A DNA stretch of 64,000 nt, from the NCBI RefSeq assembly GCF_002954725.1, contig NZ_MSCQ01000001.1, forward strand, positions 1,301,641 through 1,365,640, read 5' to 3'. This stretch comes from Photobacterium phosphoreum (lineage in GTDB: Bacteria > Pseudomonadota > Gammaproteobacteria > Enterobacterales > Vibrionaceae). Positions 7,816 through 17,242 of this stretch are shown in pieces. Numbering within the stretch: the first letter of the stretch is position 1; each line of letters starts with the position of its first letter. The position numbers and the translations under genes are program-made. Below the pieces are notes generated by a model, which saw only the letters and a program-made list of their open reading frames with translations, was not told the DNA's origin and ran no database searches.

Positions 7816-9051
7816 ATGCCAACCTCAACTCAACATTTGGCGTTAAAACCTACTACCTTATTTACCCTCTACAGTATTATTTTCCTCGGATCTGCGGGGT
7901 TTTTTATTACTATCCCCGCGTATGTGAGTTTGTTTTTAACTGATCACTCATTGGCTATCGCGCAAAATATGCCGATTGAACAGCGTCGCACTTTGTTTGG
8001 CACCGTGATGTCTGCCGCACCTTTTATCTCAATGTTCTTCACGCCTCTTATTGCCCGCTTTGCTGATCGTTTTAGCCGCAAAACCACAATGGTATTATGC
8101 TTAATCATTGCTGCAATAGGTTTTGCAATGCCGATCTATGCCATTGTCATTGGCTCGATTGCATTATTATTTGCCGGCAATATGATCAATAGTATTGGTT
8201 CTGCCAGTCAGCCTATCGCACAAGCTATTTTAGCGGATAATAGTCGAGGCAAGACCAAAGCAACATTAATGAGCTTAGTCGCGGTAGTAATGACAGCAGC
8301 AATGTCATTTGGCCCCGCATTAGGCAGCAAACTATCAGCAACCTATGGTACTCAAGCTCCTTTTTATGCTTGTTTAGTTATTGCTGTTGTGTGTTTAATC
8401 TTATTAAATTTAGTACGTTTACCACCACAAAGGTCATTACAAAATGAGAATCCACTCTCGTTTATTGCGCCATTGAAACGTAGTCAGCAAGGTTTACTGC
8501 CCTGTTTAGCGATTGTCTTTATTTGCCAATTTAGCTGGAGCTTATACTTTCAAGATATTGCGTTTATTTTCCCACAAAAATGGAACATCAGCGTTGAAAG
8601 TAGTTTCTACCAATATTTTATGATGGCGATTGGTGTAGTGATGATCAGTTCATTATTGATCCTGCCTCGTATTATTTTAGCGCGAATTAATGTCAACGCC
8701 GCTTTACGAATAACCACACTCTTTGCTGCTATTGGAATGATTTTATTAGCGATCACGCCAACGCCAAACACTCACATTGCTGCGATGATTTTTACCGCTG
8801 TTATGGTTGCGATCTCCTTTCCTTTTTATATTACGGCATTATCAGATAGGGCCAGTGAAGCGGATCAGGGGTGGGTAATGGCGCTATCAAGTGCAATGGT
8901 AGGATTAGCATGGACATTAAGCGGTTATTTGACCAGCCTATTTGTGAACATTGATTTAATTTTACCTATCGCTATCGCCGCTTTTGGTTACTTAATTGCG
9001 ATGGTTTTAGTGCCTCGAAAAACAGCGACGGTTACTGTTGTTGCTCATTAA
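7816..9051 (+). CDS. MFS drug-efflux type transporter (DHA1)
   Basis: 411 residues with 12 predicted helices. The cytoplasmic loop between helices 2 and 3 has the MFS motif A variant ARFADRFSRKTTM, and helix 5 has GPALGSKLSATYG, the antiporter motif C region. This fits H+-coupled drug exporters. It is followed after 23 bp by the M23-like gene, so the two may be co-transcribed. Substrate unknown. Confidence 0.75.
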   Translation: MPTSTQHLALKPTTLFTLYSIIFLGSAGFFITIPAYVSLFLTDHSLAIAQNMPIEQRRTLFGTVMSAAPFISMFFTPLIARFADRFSRKTTMVLCLIIAAIGFAMPIYAIVIGSIALLFAGNMINSIGSASQPIAQAILADNSRGKTKATLMSLVAVVMTAAMSFGPALGSKLSATYGTQAPFYACLVIAVVCLILLNLVRLPPQRSLQNENPLSFIAPLKRSQQGLLPCLAIVFICQFSWSLYFQDIAFIFPQKWNISVESSFYQYFMMAIGVVMISSLLILPRIILARINVNAALRITTLFAAIGMILLAITPTPNTHIAAMIFTAVMVAISFPFYITALSDRASEADQGWVMALSSAMVGLAWTLSGYLTSLFVNIDLILPIAIAAFGYLIAMVLVPRKTATVTVVAH

Positions 9052-9074
9052 TATTTTTACAAAGGAATATGCTG

Positions 9075-9749
9075 ATGACACCATTAGCGCGCACTCTTCA
9101 TGCTCATTGTTTTCACCCTGTCATTCCACAGGCACTTCAATTTGGTACAGGATTAATCGTTGATCTTTCTCCAAGCAGTGACCTGTGGCGTAATGTGACG
9201 ACCAACCATAGCTTCGCAGATGAAATAGTTCGCCAAGCTGAAGCCATTGATGCTGTAATAGTTATTGGACGTTATGCTGAACAACGTCTGATTTATCAAG
9301 ACAAAGCTAACTTTAGTGACAGTAAAAGTCGTACTGTTCACATGGGAATTGATTTAGGTGTTGCTGCCCTTACACCAGTATTTGCACCACTTGATGGCAC
9401 AGTACATAGTATTGCCAATCATCAAGGGGATGGTGACTATGGACCAACAATCATTCTATGCCACCAGCTTGAAGGCATCGACTTTTTCACGCTATACGGG
9501 CACTTACATCAAGCAGCACATACAACGTTAAACGTTGGCGATATGATCACTGCGGGAGAACAGTTTACGGCAGTAGGAACCACCGCAGAAAATGGTGGTT
9601 GGGCTCCTCATCTACACTTACAAATCATTGAGAATATGGGCTTAAATACTAATGATTATATTGGTGTAGTTGATCCTAATGAATTAGCTTTTTACGCTCG
9701 TAATTGCCCTAATCCTAACTTGATCATAAAACGTTCAGATCTTGATTAA
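9075..9749 (+). CDS. Stand-alone M23-type (LytM) domain protein
   Basis: 224 residues. AAAGGA ends eight bases before the ATG at 9075 and only two before an upstream ATG at 9069, so 9075 is chosen. Motifs of M23 metallopeptidases are present: HMGIDLG (H and D zinc ligands), and HLHLQI near the C-terminus. There is no signal peptide, so it is cytoplasmic as it stands. The sequence around IGRYAEQRLIY, HMGIDLG, YGPTIILCH, LYGHL, GGWAPHLHLQI and CPNPNLI matches the central M23 domain found in large proteins that fuse an aminoglycoside phosphotransferase, M23 and a class III aminotransferase. The other two domains are absent. Confidence 0.75.
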   Translation: MTPLARTLHAHCFHPVIPQALQFGTGLIVDLSPSSDLWRNVTTNHSFADEIVRQAEAIDAVIVIGRYAEQRLIYQDKANFSDSKSRTVHMGIDLGVAALTPVFAPLDGTVHSIANHQGDGDYGPTIILCHQLEGIDFFTLYGHLHQAAHTTLNVGDMITAGEQFTAVGTTAENGGWAPHLHLQIIENMGLNTNDYIGVVDPNELAFYARNCPNPNLIIKRSDLD

Positions 9750-9770
9750 AACAATTTATCCACTTGACAT

Positions 9771-9802
9771 AAAATCGCATATCAATAACGAAATGCGATT
9801 TT
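9771..9802. terminator. Bidirectional terminator between convergent genes
   Basis: AAAATCGCAT (9771-9780) pairs with ATGCGATTTT (9793-9802). It sits between the M23-like gene and the convergent gene ending at 9813. Confidence 0.7.
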
Positions 9803-9812
9803 AGTTTACGCC

Positions 9813-10979
9813 TTATTTTTTAACGCTGTCTAACCAACTGTAAACCGTTTCTAATGTTTCATACGACGGCATACGATTATTACGTGCTTGAATTTGATCA
9901 ACAGTATACGTCTCACTTACTCGCCCATTCGCTAAATAATGCCGTTTTAAGCCAATGGTTACCCTTTCAGGCATATGCATTTTATAAACGAAATATTCAC
10001 CTTTAATTATCCGATTGTGGTAAATAGCGACATAGTGATTTTGTTCCATACCTTCATTTTCAAGCTGCTGATAATTAAGAATAGGGACAATATTACTGTT
10101 ACCCGCAAAAGGGATCTCATAAGTCTTATCGCAACTAGGATCAGGCACAAACTTTGTCGTTCGCTGCGCAATCAGCCAACGATCATGCAATTGTTTCAGT
10201 GCATCATACGAAGTCACCGCATGAATACGCCGCACTGAATCAACATCAAGCACACGATAACCTAACTGAAATACATCCGATAATATCTGGTTAATACGTA
10301 ACCGTTCTCGCGGTGAGGCTGTCATTAAATAAAAGCCTAATTTAGTGCCCGTTAGCGTTGGCCACTGTAAGTATATTTGCAACGTTAACGTAGTGATCGT
10401 CTGATAATGGCGAAATAAGGTAAACATCATCGTTTCTGGATCTAATAAACGATGAATAACAATCACAACTGAGCGAGTAGAAAAATCACTTTGAATACGA
10501 TCAATAAACCGTAGTGCTGACCGAGAAGATGCTAATCCTAAAGATGATAATATTGCACGTTGACCCAATTCACATAAGGTCAACACTTGTTCATGATCTA
10601 ACGGATACCGTTCACATACCAAATAAAGTAAAATTGGCCGTTGTGACAATAAGTAATGGGCTTTATCACTCATCGCCGCTATTTTAAGCATATAAACGCC
10701 AAGATCAGCATAAGCGCGTGCTTTATGCACCAACTGTGCTGGAATGCTATCGATCCATGCCTTACCACCCGCTAATGACTCTATATGCTCTATATAAAAC
10801 GAACAACTTCCTTCTAATAATTCACGATGGCCATCAGGATAAGCACGATACATCGCAAGACCATCACGCCAATCATAAAATTCAAGCACAAACGGGAAAA
10901 AGGTTAATGTTTCATCAAATGATAAAATCAATGGCGTTGATATATGTTCATTTTTATATTCAGTACAACAAACAGGCAT
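9813..10979 (-). CDS. PcfJ-like hypothetical protein
   Basis: 388 residues from the ATG at 10979, which has AAGG six bases upstream; the ATG at 10985 abuts that site. The C-terminal region has YFVYKMHMPERVTIGLKR followed by VDQIQARNNRMPSYETLETVYSWL, resembling the PcfJ-like domain seen in plasmid and phage proteins and in a family of Vibrio hypotheticals. No signal peptide or membrane segment is visible. Function unknown. It is transcribed alone. Confidence 0.5.
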   Translation of the reverse strand: MPVCCTEYKNEHISTPLILSFDETLTFFPFVLEFYDWRDGLAMYRAYPDGHRELLEGSCSFYIEHIESLAGGKAWIDSIPAQLVHKARAYADLGVYMLKIAAMSDKAHYLLSQRPILLYLVCERYPLDHEQVLTLCELGQRAILSSLGLASSRSALRFIDRIQSDFSTRSVVIVIHRLLDPETMMFTLFRHYQTITTLTLQIYLQWPTLTGTKLGFYLMTASPRERLRINQILSDVFQLGYRVLDVDSVRRIHAVTSYDALKQLHDRWLIAQRTTKFVPDPSCDKTYEIPFAGNSNIVPILNYQQLENEGMEQNHYVAIYHNRIIKGEYFVYKMHMPERVTIGLKRHYLANGRVSETYTVDQIQARNNRMPSYETLETVYSWLDSVKK

Positions 10980-11065
10980 AGACATCCTTATTAATCTGTT
11001 AGCCTTCGCGGGTATTATATTAATCACCCAATGACATATCATTAATAGTAATTAATAAGGTTATC

Positions 11066-11110
11066 ATGACTTATAAATATGAAGATTCAACTTATAAACC
11101 ATCAATATGA
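11066..11110 (+). CDS. Possible 14-codon micro-ORF directly followed by a terminator
   Basis: AAGG lies seven bases before ATG 11066. The frame encodes 14 residues (MTYKYEDSTYKPSI) and stops at 11108-11110, where the terminator hairpin starts. No other plus-strand gene ends here, so the unit could be a tiny gene or small RNA. No homologue recognised; speculative. Confidence 0.25.
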   Translation: MTYKYEDSTYKPSI

Positions 11111-11132
11111 GAGCTTTACAGCTCTTTTTTAT
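11110..11132 (+). terminator. Orphan plus-strand terminator
   Basis: AGAGCT-TTAC-AGCTCT followed by TTTTTTATT. Both flanking genes are on the minus strand, so this serves an unannotated plus-strand transcript or is a chance hairpin. Confidence 0.6.
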
Positions 11133-11252
11133 TACATAATATATTCAGCGATTTTAGTGTTTATTTATGGTTAATTTATCGCAAAAAAACAGTTAATTCT
11201 GGCTAATTTTTAATATATTCTTTTTAAGAAAAAACCTAGAATGCAAGATTTA

Positions 11253-12029
11253 TTATTTAAGTTCAATCATAAAGTTAAGTGGTGTAAACCCTGTCTTTTG
11301 ACGGAAGAAGCGAATAAATGCACTGTCATTAGCAAAATCAAGCCGAAATGAAATATCTGAAATCCGTTGTCCTTGTGCAAGTAATTCAATCGCGGCTAAT
11401 AATCGCCACTGCTGACGCCAACTTTGATATGGCATTCCAGTTTCTTTCTTAAAAATACGGGTTATCGTCTTTTGGCTAGCACCAACAAGCAGACTAAGAT
11501 CAGCTAAGCTAGGTGCTAAAAAATCAGGATGATTAATATCTGTTAACCATTGTTGTAATCGTAGATCATGCGGTAATGGCAAGTTCAAATGGCTATCAGT
11601 GGCAATATTAAGCTCTTCAATCAATAAGTTAACAGTATTAGCTTGCTCATTATTAGGTTTATCAAAGGGCCAATATGCCATTCTTTCAAGCAATACCGCC
11701 AATAACGGATTAATATCGATAATCTTCATTTCACGACTAAGTTGCGACTGCAATGCTTGGTCAAAATACAAAGAGCGATAATGCGTTACGTTACTCATTT
11801 GAGCATTATGCAACACACCCGCAGGGATCCATGCAGCCCTCATTGGTGGCAATACACACTTAACGCCCTCTAAGGTAATTACCATGCAACCATGATGTGA
11901 GAATAATAACTGATCTTTATTATGCCGATGTTCACCTGAATCATGCCCCCCCAGATCAATCGCAAGACCAACCACTAACCGATCATAATCATCGGCACAA
12001 AACGCCTGCCCTACTGTTATATAAGCCAT
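11253..12029 (-). CDS. AraC-family regulator with N-terminal cupin domain
   Basis: 258 residues, start supported by AAGGGAA upstream. The cupin-like N-terminus has HRHNKDQLLFSHHGCMVITLEG and LPPMRAAWIPAGVLHN. The C-terminus is an AraC DNA-binding domain (VGASQKTITRIFKKETGMPYQSWRQQWRL; ISDISFRLDFANDSAFIRFFRQKTGFTP). It is divergent from the MFS gene at 12237 across 207 bp, so it probably regulates that exporter, as in the nimR-nimT pair in this window. Inducer unknown. Confidence 0.8.
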   Translation of the reverse strand: MAYITVGQAFCADDYDRLVVGLAIDLGGHDSGEHRHNKDQLLFSHHGCMVITLEGVKCVLPPMRAAWIPAGVLHNAQMSNVTHYRSLYFDQALQSQLSREMKIIDINPLLAVLLERMAYWPFDKPNNEQANTVNLLIEELNIATDSHLNLPLPHDLRLQQWLTDINHPDFLAPSLADLSLLVGASQKTITRIFKKETGMPYQSWRQQWRLLAAIELLAQGQRISDISFRLDFANDSAFIRFFRQKTGFTPLNFMIELK

Positions 12030-12236
12030 GAGTATTCCCTTATCAGTTTGTCCTTAAAGTAACATATAAGGTCCTTATGTTAATATTACACCCTATATTA
12101 ACACTATATAATTTTCCATATTGAAATAACAGTGAGACCAACATCATTATTCATTGTAATAAATGAACGTTTTCAGCGTTGTAAATACAAGCATGAATAT
12201 AGGTGAAGCGATTATTGGCTAAATAGGATATAGAAA

Positions 12237-13409
12237 ATGAATATAAAAAAAATATCAACACCATTAGCGATTGCGCTTTTGATGTTTCCACAACTTATAG
12301 AAACAATGTATAGCCCAGCACTAACATCCATTAAAAATCACTTTTCGGTTAGTGCTGAAAATGCAGCCCAAGGATTATCGATATTCTTTATAGCCTTTGC
12401 TTTTGGGGTCGTTTTTTGGGGAACATTATGCGATATCATTGGTCGCCGTCGTTCGACTTTAGCAGGATTAGCGATTTTTATTATTGCAGCCATTGGCACT
12501 TATTTAGCACCTAACTTTGATCTATTTTTATATGGTTTTGGTACTTGTGCTTTTGGTGCAGCTGTTGGCTCGGTATGTACTCAAACTATTTTAAGAGATA
12601 GCTTTGAAGGTATTGAATTATCACGGTTGTTTTCTATTGCGGCAACATCGGTTGGTATTAGCCCTGTTATCGGTATGATGATAGGCAGTTGGCTAACATC
12701 GCATGGTGGGTATACGTGGGTATTTGCGGCAATGATTGTGCTCATCACACTGTTATTTATCTGGTCAAGTGCTCAGTTACCAGAAACTAAGCCAGAAAAT
12801 ATTAAACGTGATAGTTTGCTCTCTGTAGCTAATAAAATGATCCGTGATAGCCATATTTGGTACATCACATTAATGATCGGACTGGCGAACGTGGCGTTGT
12901 TTTCATATTACAGTCTTGCTCCGTTTATGTTTGAACAACTTGGTGCCAGTGTGAAGTTTTTTGGTTATACCGGTTTTGTTTTAGCCATCGGCTCAGTATT
13001 AGGCTCGCTGATTAATATGAAGCTAATTCACTACAAGTTAAATGGTGATTTAATTGTCCTTATCGCCATGATCTTAATGGTTATCTCTGGCATCGGAGTT
13101 TACCTATTGCAGCACACTATTTGGTTCTTTATTCCAATGGCTCTCGTTTCTGTCGCTTTTGGTCTTACTTTACCGAATCTGTTTAGTACTGCTTTAACAA
13201 ATTACCGTAACCATCTTGGCAGCGCTGGCGCTTTATTAGGGCTATCCTATTACCTCATTATTGGTTTCGGCTTAGATTTTGCCGCATCAATCGGTAATTT
13301 AGCAATAACACTATTAACCTGTGGTAGTTGCTGTTTAGTGTTAGTTTGCATTAAATACTTCACGACTAAATTAGCACAATCACGTAATGCAAACATAGCC
13401 ACTGACTAA
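12237..13409 (+). CDS. MFS exporter, Bcr/CflA-like
   Basis: 390 residues, 12 helices, AGGA ten bases before the ATG. Motif A is GTLCDIIGRRRSTLAG and motif C sits in VGISPVIGMMIGSWL, typical of DHA1 drug:H+ antiporters. An N-terminal PQLIETMYSPAL matches the Bcr/CflA/EmrD signature. It is divergent from the AraC regulator. Substrate unknown. Confidence 0.75.
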   Translation: MNIKKISTPLAIALLMFPQLIETMYSPALTSIKNHFSVSAENAAQGLSIFFIAFAFGVVFWGTLCDIIGRRRSTLAGLAIFIIAAIGTYLAPNFDLFLYGFGTCAFGAAVGSVCTQTILRDSFEGIELSRLFSIAATSVGISPVIGMMIGSWLTSHGGYTWVFAAMIVLITLLFIWSSAQLPETKPENIKRDSLLSVANKMIRDSHIWYITLMIGLANVALFSYYSLAPFMFEQLGASVKFFGYTGFVLAIGSVLGSLINMKLIHYKLNGDLIVLIAMILMVISGIGVYLLQHTIWFFIPMALVSVAFGLTLPNLFSTALTNYRNHLGSAGALLGLSYYLIIGFGLDFAASIGNLAITLLTCGSCCLVLVCIKYFTTKLAQSRNANIATD

Positions 13410-13429
13410 GCATACTATTTTCGTTATAA

Positions 13430-13466
13430 AAAATGCCGCATGAGCCATTAACTCATGCGGCATTTA
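13430..13466. terminator. Bidirectional terminator
   Basis: AAATGCCGCATGAG (13431-13444) pairs perfectly with CTCATGCGGCATTT (13452-13465), loop of 7. T-rich on the minus-strand side, so it best serves the DUF2913 gene. Confidence 0.9.
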
Positions 13467-13485
13467 TACATATTACGGATAACAA

Positions 13486-14139
13486 TTAATTAGCGACGGT
13501 CGGTAGCTCTGGTAAGTGTCCACCAGCATTATGGGGATAAATAACATACTCACCATGAAACTTCACTTTCGATTTATAATCAGTAATTTTATAAAGCAAG
13601 AGCCCATGTTGATAAGCAATATCAATAAATTTTTGCACATTACCACGCACATATAATGATAACGGTTTTACTAACCCACCATCTTCATTCATTGATTCTG
13701 CGTACTGGGCAGAACAAACCACTAACGATGCTTTACCATCAGTATGGTGACTTACTTTACGACTGACTTCGTATTCACTGGTCACTAACCAATCTTGCTG
13801 TTCTAACGCAGTGTAAAATGTTGCTATAACAGCAGGTGTAATCACAGTTGATTGCCCTTGCTCATCAGTCACTTTCGCGTAGGTTTCAGCTAGGCGCTCA
13901 AAATGCAGTTTTAGCTGTGCATTTTTACCCATAGTGCGTGATTGTTGCTGCCATTCTTGCAACGTTTTTACCACACAACGATCAAAACTATGTTGTTTAA
14001 GTACTTTTGTTACCCAAGCACTTAAAAAGATACTTTCACTGACAGGGTTTTTTTGTGCTTTACCTATTGCTTGCGCTTCTTGTAAAGCCGTTAACCCACT
14101 ACTAACAACATTATAAATTTCATTAAAAAAAATGGTCAT
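13486..14139 (-). CDS. DUF2913 family protein
   Basis: 217 residues. GLTALQEAQAIGKAQKNPVSESIFLSAWVTKVLKQHSFDRCV and MGKNAQLKLHFERL match what I recall of DUF2913, a family of unknown function common in Vibrionaceae. No signal peptide or membrane segment. It lies 45 bp downstream of bcr on the same strand and could be co-transcribed. Confidence 0.6.
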   Translation of the reverse strand: MTIFFNEIYNVVSSGLTALQEAQAIGKAQKNPVSESIFLSAWVTKVLKQHSFDRCVVKTLQEWQQQSRTMGKNAQLKLHFERLAETYAKVTDEQGQSTVITPAVIATFYTALEQQDWLVTSEYEVSRKVSHHTDGKASLVVCSAQYAESMNEDGGLVKPLSLYVRGNVQKFIDIAYQHGLLLYKITDYKSKVKFHGEYVIYPHNAGGHLPELPTVAN

Positions 14140-14184
14140 GATTTATTTCAAACAATCCAAAAATATCAAACTACGACACAACAT

Positions 14185-15375
14185 CTAAGCTGTGCGTGCA
14201 AGGAACCAATAAAAGCCAGCCGATAATATAGCACATGACGCCATCGTCAATGCCATAGGCCATGCATTACCATCTGGCATTAATGCAACAAGACCACCGA
14301 CAATCGAACCGATACCAAAACGGAATGTTCCACCTAAAGAAGACGCTGTACCCGCCATCTGAGGATAACTCGATAATAAACACGCCATGGTATTACTACC
14401 GATAGTGGAAAGTGTACCAATAAATAACGCCACGGGAATAACAACGCCCCATAGCCCTAAATCTAACCATTGTCCAATAAGTAACAGTACCCCTGCCACT
14501 AATTGGATTATCAAACCAAAACGTAGCATCCAGTGCGTACCTTTTCGCTTCACAAAACGACCATTGATACTGGTAAATAGAATCATGCAGAGAATGTTCA
14601 AACAAAAGTAGTAACCGAAATTCTCGACACTGATACCATAAATATCAATGTAGACGAATGACCCCGCCGTTAAGAACGTAAACATACCAGCAAAAGAAAA
14701 ACCACTGCAACACACTAAGCCAAAGGCAACCGGATTTGACAATAGTCGTTTATAATTTTTAATAATTGACGATAAATGAAAAGGAATTTGTTTCTCTTTG
14801 GGAAGGGTTTCTTTAATTTTAAATAAAATCGAGATTAAAACCACCACAGCAAAAATAGCTAATGCCCAAAATACTGCACGCCAACCAAACCAAACAGAAA
14901 GATGCCCACCTAATACAGGTGCAATTAACGGTGCGATAGTCATCACTAAAGTAACAAATGACATTGTCCGTGAAAATTCTTCACGTTCAAACATATCACG
15001 TACCAATGCGCCAATAATAACCGCTGCCGCTGCACCAGCAAAACCCTGTGCAACACGAATAATGGTTAACTCGTTGATATTGGTACTCAACGCACCTAAA
15101 ATCGTTAACACCAAGAAACTCACGGTACCCGCTATCAACATCGGACGGCGACCATAGCTATCTGCTAGCGGCCCATGAATTAACTGACCAAAAGCAAAAC
15201 CTGCCGTATAAGCAGTTAATGTTACTTGAACAGCACTTGGAGACACTAAAAAATCTTTGGCAATATCGGGCATTGCGGGTAGATACATGTCAATTGCAAA
15301 AGGGGTTAAAGCGGCAATTGCACCAAGAATGAGAATGAGCTGTAAACTCAATTTAGGTGAGGCTGGTTGAGTCAT
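14185..15375 (-). CDS. bcr: Bcr/CflA multidrug efflux MFS transporter
   Basis: 396 residues, 12 helices. The N-terminus has GAIAALTPFAIDMYLPAMPDIA, the Bcr/CflA signature; motif A is GPLADSYGRRPMLIAG and motif C region is APLIAPVLGGHL. It lies downstream of rsuA on the same strand, the order found in E. coli (rsuA-bcr), which supports the symbol. Bcr exports bicyclomycin and other compounds by H+ antiport. Confidence 0.85.
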   Translation of the reverse strand: MTQPASPKLSLQLILILGAIAALTPFAIDMYLPAMPDIAKDFLVSPSAVQVTLTAYTAGFAFGQLIHGPLADSYGRRPMLIAGTVSFLVLTILGALSTNINELTIIRVAQGFAGAAAAVIIGALVRDMFEREEFSRTMSFVTLVMTIAPLIAPVLGGHLSVWFGWRAVFWALAIFAVVVLISILFKIKETLPKEKQIPFHLSSIIKNYKRLLSNPVAFGLVCCSGFSFAGMFTFLTAGSFVYIDIYGISVENFGYYFCLNILCMILFTSINGRFVKRKGTHWMLRFGLIIQLVAGVLLLIGQWLDLGLWGVVIPVALFIGTLSTIGSNTMACLLSSYPQMAGTASSLGGTFRFGIGSIVGGLVALMPDGNAWPMALTMASCAILSAGFYWFLARTA

Positions 15376-15545
15376 AAATATTCTTTTAATAAAAATAACA
15401 ACGATAGGCAGAATATAATTGCTATTAAAGAGACAATAGACCCATTGTACGCTAAAAAAACGAGAATCATTCTTTCCTAATAGGAAATAAAAGGTTTCTA
15501 ACTTATTTTAAAATAATAGACTAATAATCGTTTAATATTTTACGT

Positions 15546-15583
15546 ATAAAAAAAGCATAAATAACAATATTTATGCTTTTTTG
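15546..15583 (-). terminator. Terminator of rsuA
   Basis: AAAAGCATAAATA (15551-15563) pairs with TATTTATGCTTTT (15568-15580), with T runs on both sides; on the minus strand it follows the rsuA stop. Confidence 0.85.
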
Positions 15584-15605
15584 GGATTAATAACAACCAG
15601 TAACG

Positions 15606-16304
15606 TTATTTAGCTAAAAATGATGCAATCTCTTCAGCCGTTAATGGACGGTATTGACCGGGTTCAAGATCTTCATCTAATTCAAGCGTACCAACACGCT
15701 CACGATGCAAACCAACAACACGGTTACCCACGGCAGCAAACATACGCTTAACTTGATGATACTTACCTTCAGTGATGGTTAAAACACCTTCACGTTCGCC
15801 AACAATCTCTAACTTTGCAGGACGAGTAAGCCCTTCTTCACCGTTTAATTGCACACCTGCTTCAAATTGTGCAATATTCTCAGCAACAATAGGATCAGCT
15901 GTTTCTACAAAATACACTTTCTCACACACATGGCGTGGTGAAGTAATACGGTGTGACCATTGGCCATCATCAGTTAATAACGTTAAGCCTGTAGTATCAC
16001 TGTCTAAACGCCCTGCTACGTGCATTTTCTCAGGGCTAACCTCATCAAACAACACAAAAACAGTGGGATTGAAATCATCAACATGTGAACACACAAAACC
16101 TTGTGGTTTATTCAACATGAAGTAACGAGGCCCTTGTAGACGAAGTGGACGACCGTTAAATTCTACATTGTTATCGTCACCGACAGAGAAAGAAGCACTA
16201 CGGACAATTTCGCCGTCAACTTCAATCATTTTATCACGAAGAAGTTTACCGGCTTCTCTACGGGTGATACCTAAAGTGGTACCTAAGAATTTATCAAGCC
16301 TCAT
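15606..16304 (-). CDS. rsuA: 16S rRNA pseudouridine(516) synthase RsuA
   Basis: 232 residues: N-terminal S4 RNA-binding domain (MRLDKFLGTTLGITRREAGKLL), then the RsuA-type catalytic domain with HVAGRLDSDTTGLTLLTDDG, where the Asp after RL is the catalytic residue. EGKYHQVKRMFAAVGNRVVGLHR is the conserved C-terminal motif. It isomerises U516 of 16S rRNA. Length and motifs match E. coli RsuA (231), as does the neighbour bcr. Confidence 0.93.
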   Translation of the reverse strand: MRLDKFLGTTLGITRREAGKLLRDKMIEVDGEIVRSASFSVGDDNNVEFNGRPLRLQGPRYFMLNKPQGFVCSHVDDFNPTVFVLFDEVSPEKMHVAGRLDSDTTGLTLLTDDGQWSHRITSPRHVCEKVYFVETADPIVAENIAQFEAGVQLNGEEGLTRPAKLEIVGEREGVLTITEGKYHQVKRMFAAVGNRVVGLHRERVGTLELDEDLEPGQYRPLTAEEIASFLAK

Positions 16305-16607
16305 TGAGTGGCTCCGCTACTTACAAAAGATTCGGTATTATAAGAAGCAAATCACAGATATGCATTAAAAACTTCATTTTCATGCCATTCATACTGTGAG
16401 TACATGGCTATTACGACTAACTAACAAATAAAAATCGTTAAAGTTGACGTTATTCCATCAAAAATATGAACATTTCTATGACTCTATTGTCATATATCTG
16501 CTAGATTACAAATTAAAAAAACATTAACTCTATGCAAATACAACAATTTTACAACACGTTGTAACCAATAAAGCCTTCAAAGATAGGGTTTAACTTAGGG
16601 ACTCAGT
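16305..16607. other. Divergent intergenic region between rsuA and GNAT gene
   Basis: About 300 bp, AT-rich, holding both promoters. Apart from the inverted repeat at 16549-16564 I see nothing distinctive. Confidence 0.5.
16549..16564. promoter_or_regulatory. Inverted repeat, possible operator of the GNAT gene
   Basis: TTACAAC-AC-GTTGTAA, a perfect 7-bp inverted repeat with a 2-bp spacer, ending 43 bp before the GNAT start. The binding protein is unknown. Confidence 0.4.
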
Positions 16608-17102
16608 ATGAATATTTCTCTCAGCACACCAACACTTTCTTCGCTAGATAAATTTCTTCAATTAATAGATGAATTATTTGATTATGAAGCTTTGCCTCAA
16701 AAAGCAGAACAGACCACACTTGCAGTTAAACAATTGTTAAGTAATCCAAAATTAGGACAGGCATGGTTTATTGAGGTTGAACAGCATGGTGTTAAGCATA
16801 TCGCTGGACACATTATCGTCAGTTACAGTTTTAGCCTAGAACACGGTGGTAAAATTGGTTTAATTGATCAATTCTATTTAAAATCAGATTGGCGACAACA
16901 TGGCATTGGCACTGAATTACTCCCCCAACTTGAGGCATTAGTAAGCCAAGATGGTGTTAAAGCATTATCGCTTGAAGTGAATATTGGTAATGCTGGAGCA
17001 CGTAATTTCTATGAAAAGCATGGTTTTAGCCCGCGCCGTCAGTTTTGCATGATGACTAAGAATCTAACGGAATCCCACATACCCGCTACTGTCGCTTCAT
17101 AG
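16608..17102 (+). CDS. GNAT family N-acetyltransferase
   Basis: 164 residues. The acetyl-CoA binding motif A is in FYLKSDWRQHGIGTELLPQLEALV (Q/RxxGxG type RQHGIG), followed by LSLEVNIGNAGARNFYEKHGF, the classic motif B. Transfers acetyl from CoA to an unknown amine. It is a single-gene unit with its own terminator. Confidence 0.85.
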   Translation: MNISLSTPTLSSLDKFLQLIDELFDYEALPQKAEQTTLAVKQLLSNPKLGQAWFIEVEQHGVKHIAGHIIVSYSFSLEHGGKIGLIDQFYLKSDWRQHGIGTELLPQLEALVSQDGVKALSLEVNIGNAGARNFYEKHGFSPRRQFCMMTKNLTESHIPATVAS

Positions 17103-17135
17103 ATAAAATCGAGTAATAACAATAAATCTGCATTT

Positions 17136-17163
17136 AAGCCTTGTTTTGACAAGGCTTTTTTCG
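17136..17163 (+). terminator. Terminator after GNAT gene
   Basis: AAGCCTTG (17136-17143), TTTTGA loop, CAAGGCTT (17150-17157), then TTTTT. Confidence 0.9.
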
Positions 17164-17242
17164 TTATAACTAGAGAGTACCCTGAATACAGGCCGTGAAC
17201 ACACAGGGTCTTGCCTGTCGGTTCATATAAAGGAAGATGTAA

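Noticed and set aside
14798..15157. Plus-strand frame of 119 residues opposite bcr
   Set aside because: Antisense shadow of a clear membrane transporter gene.
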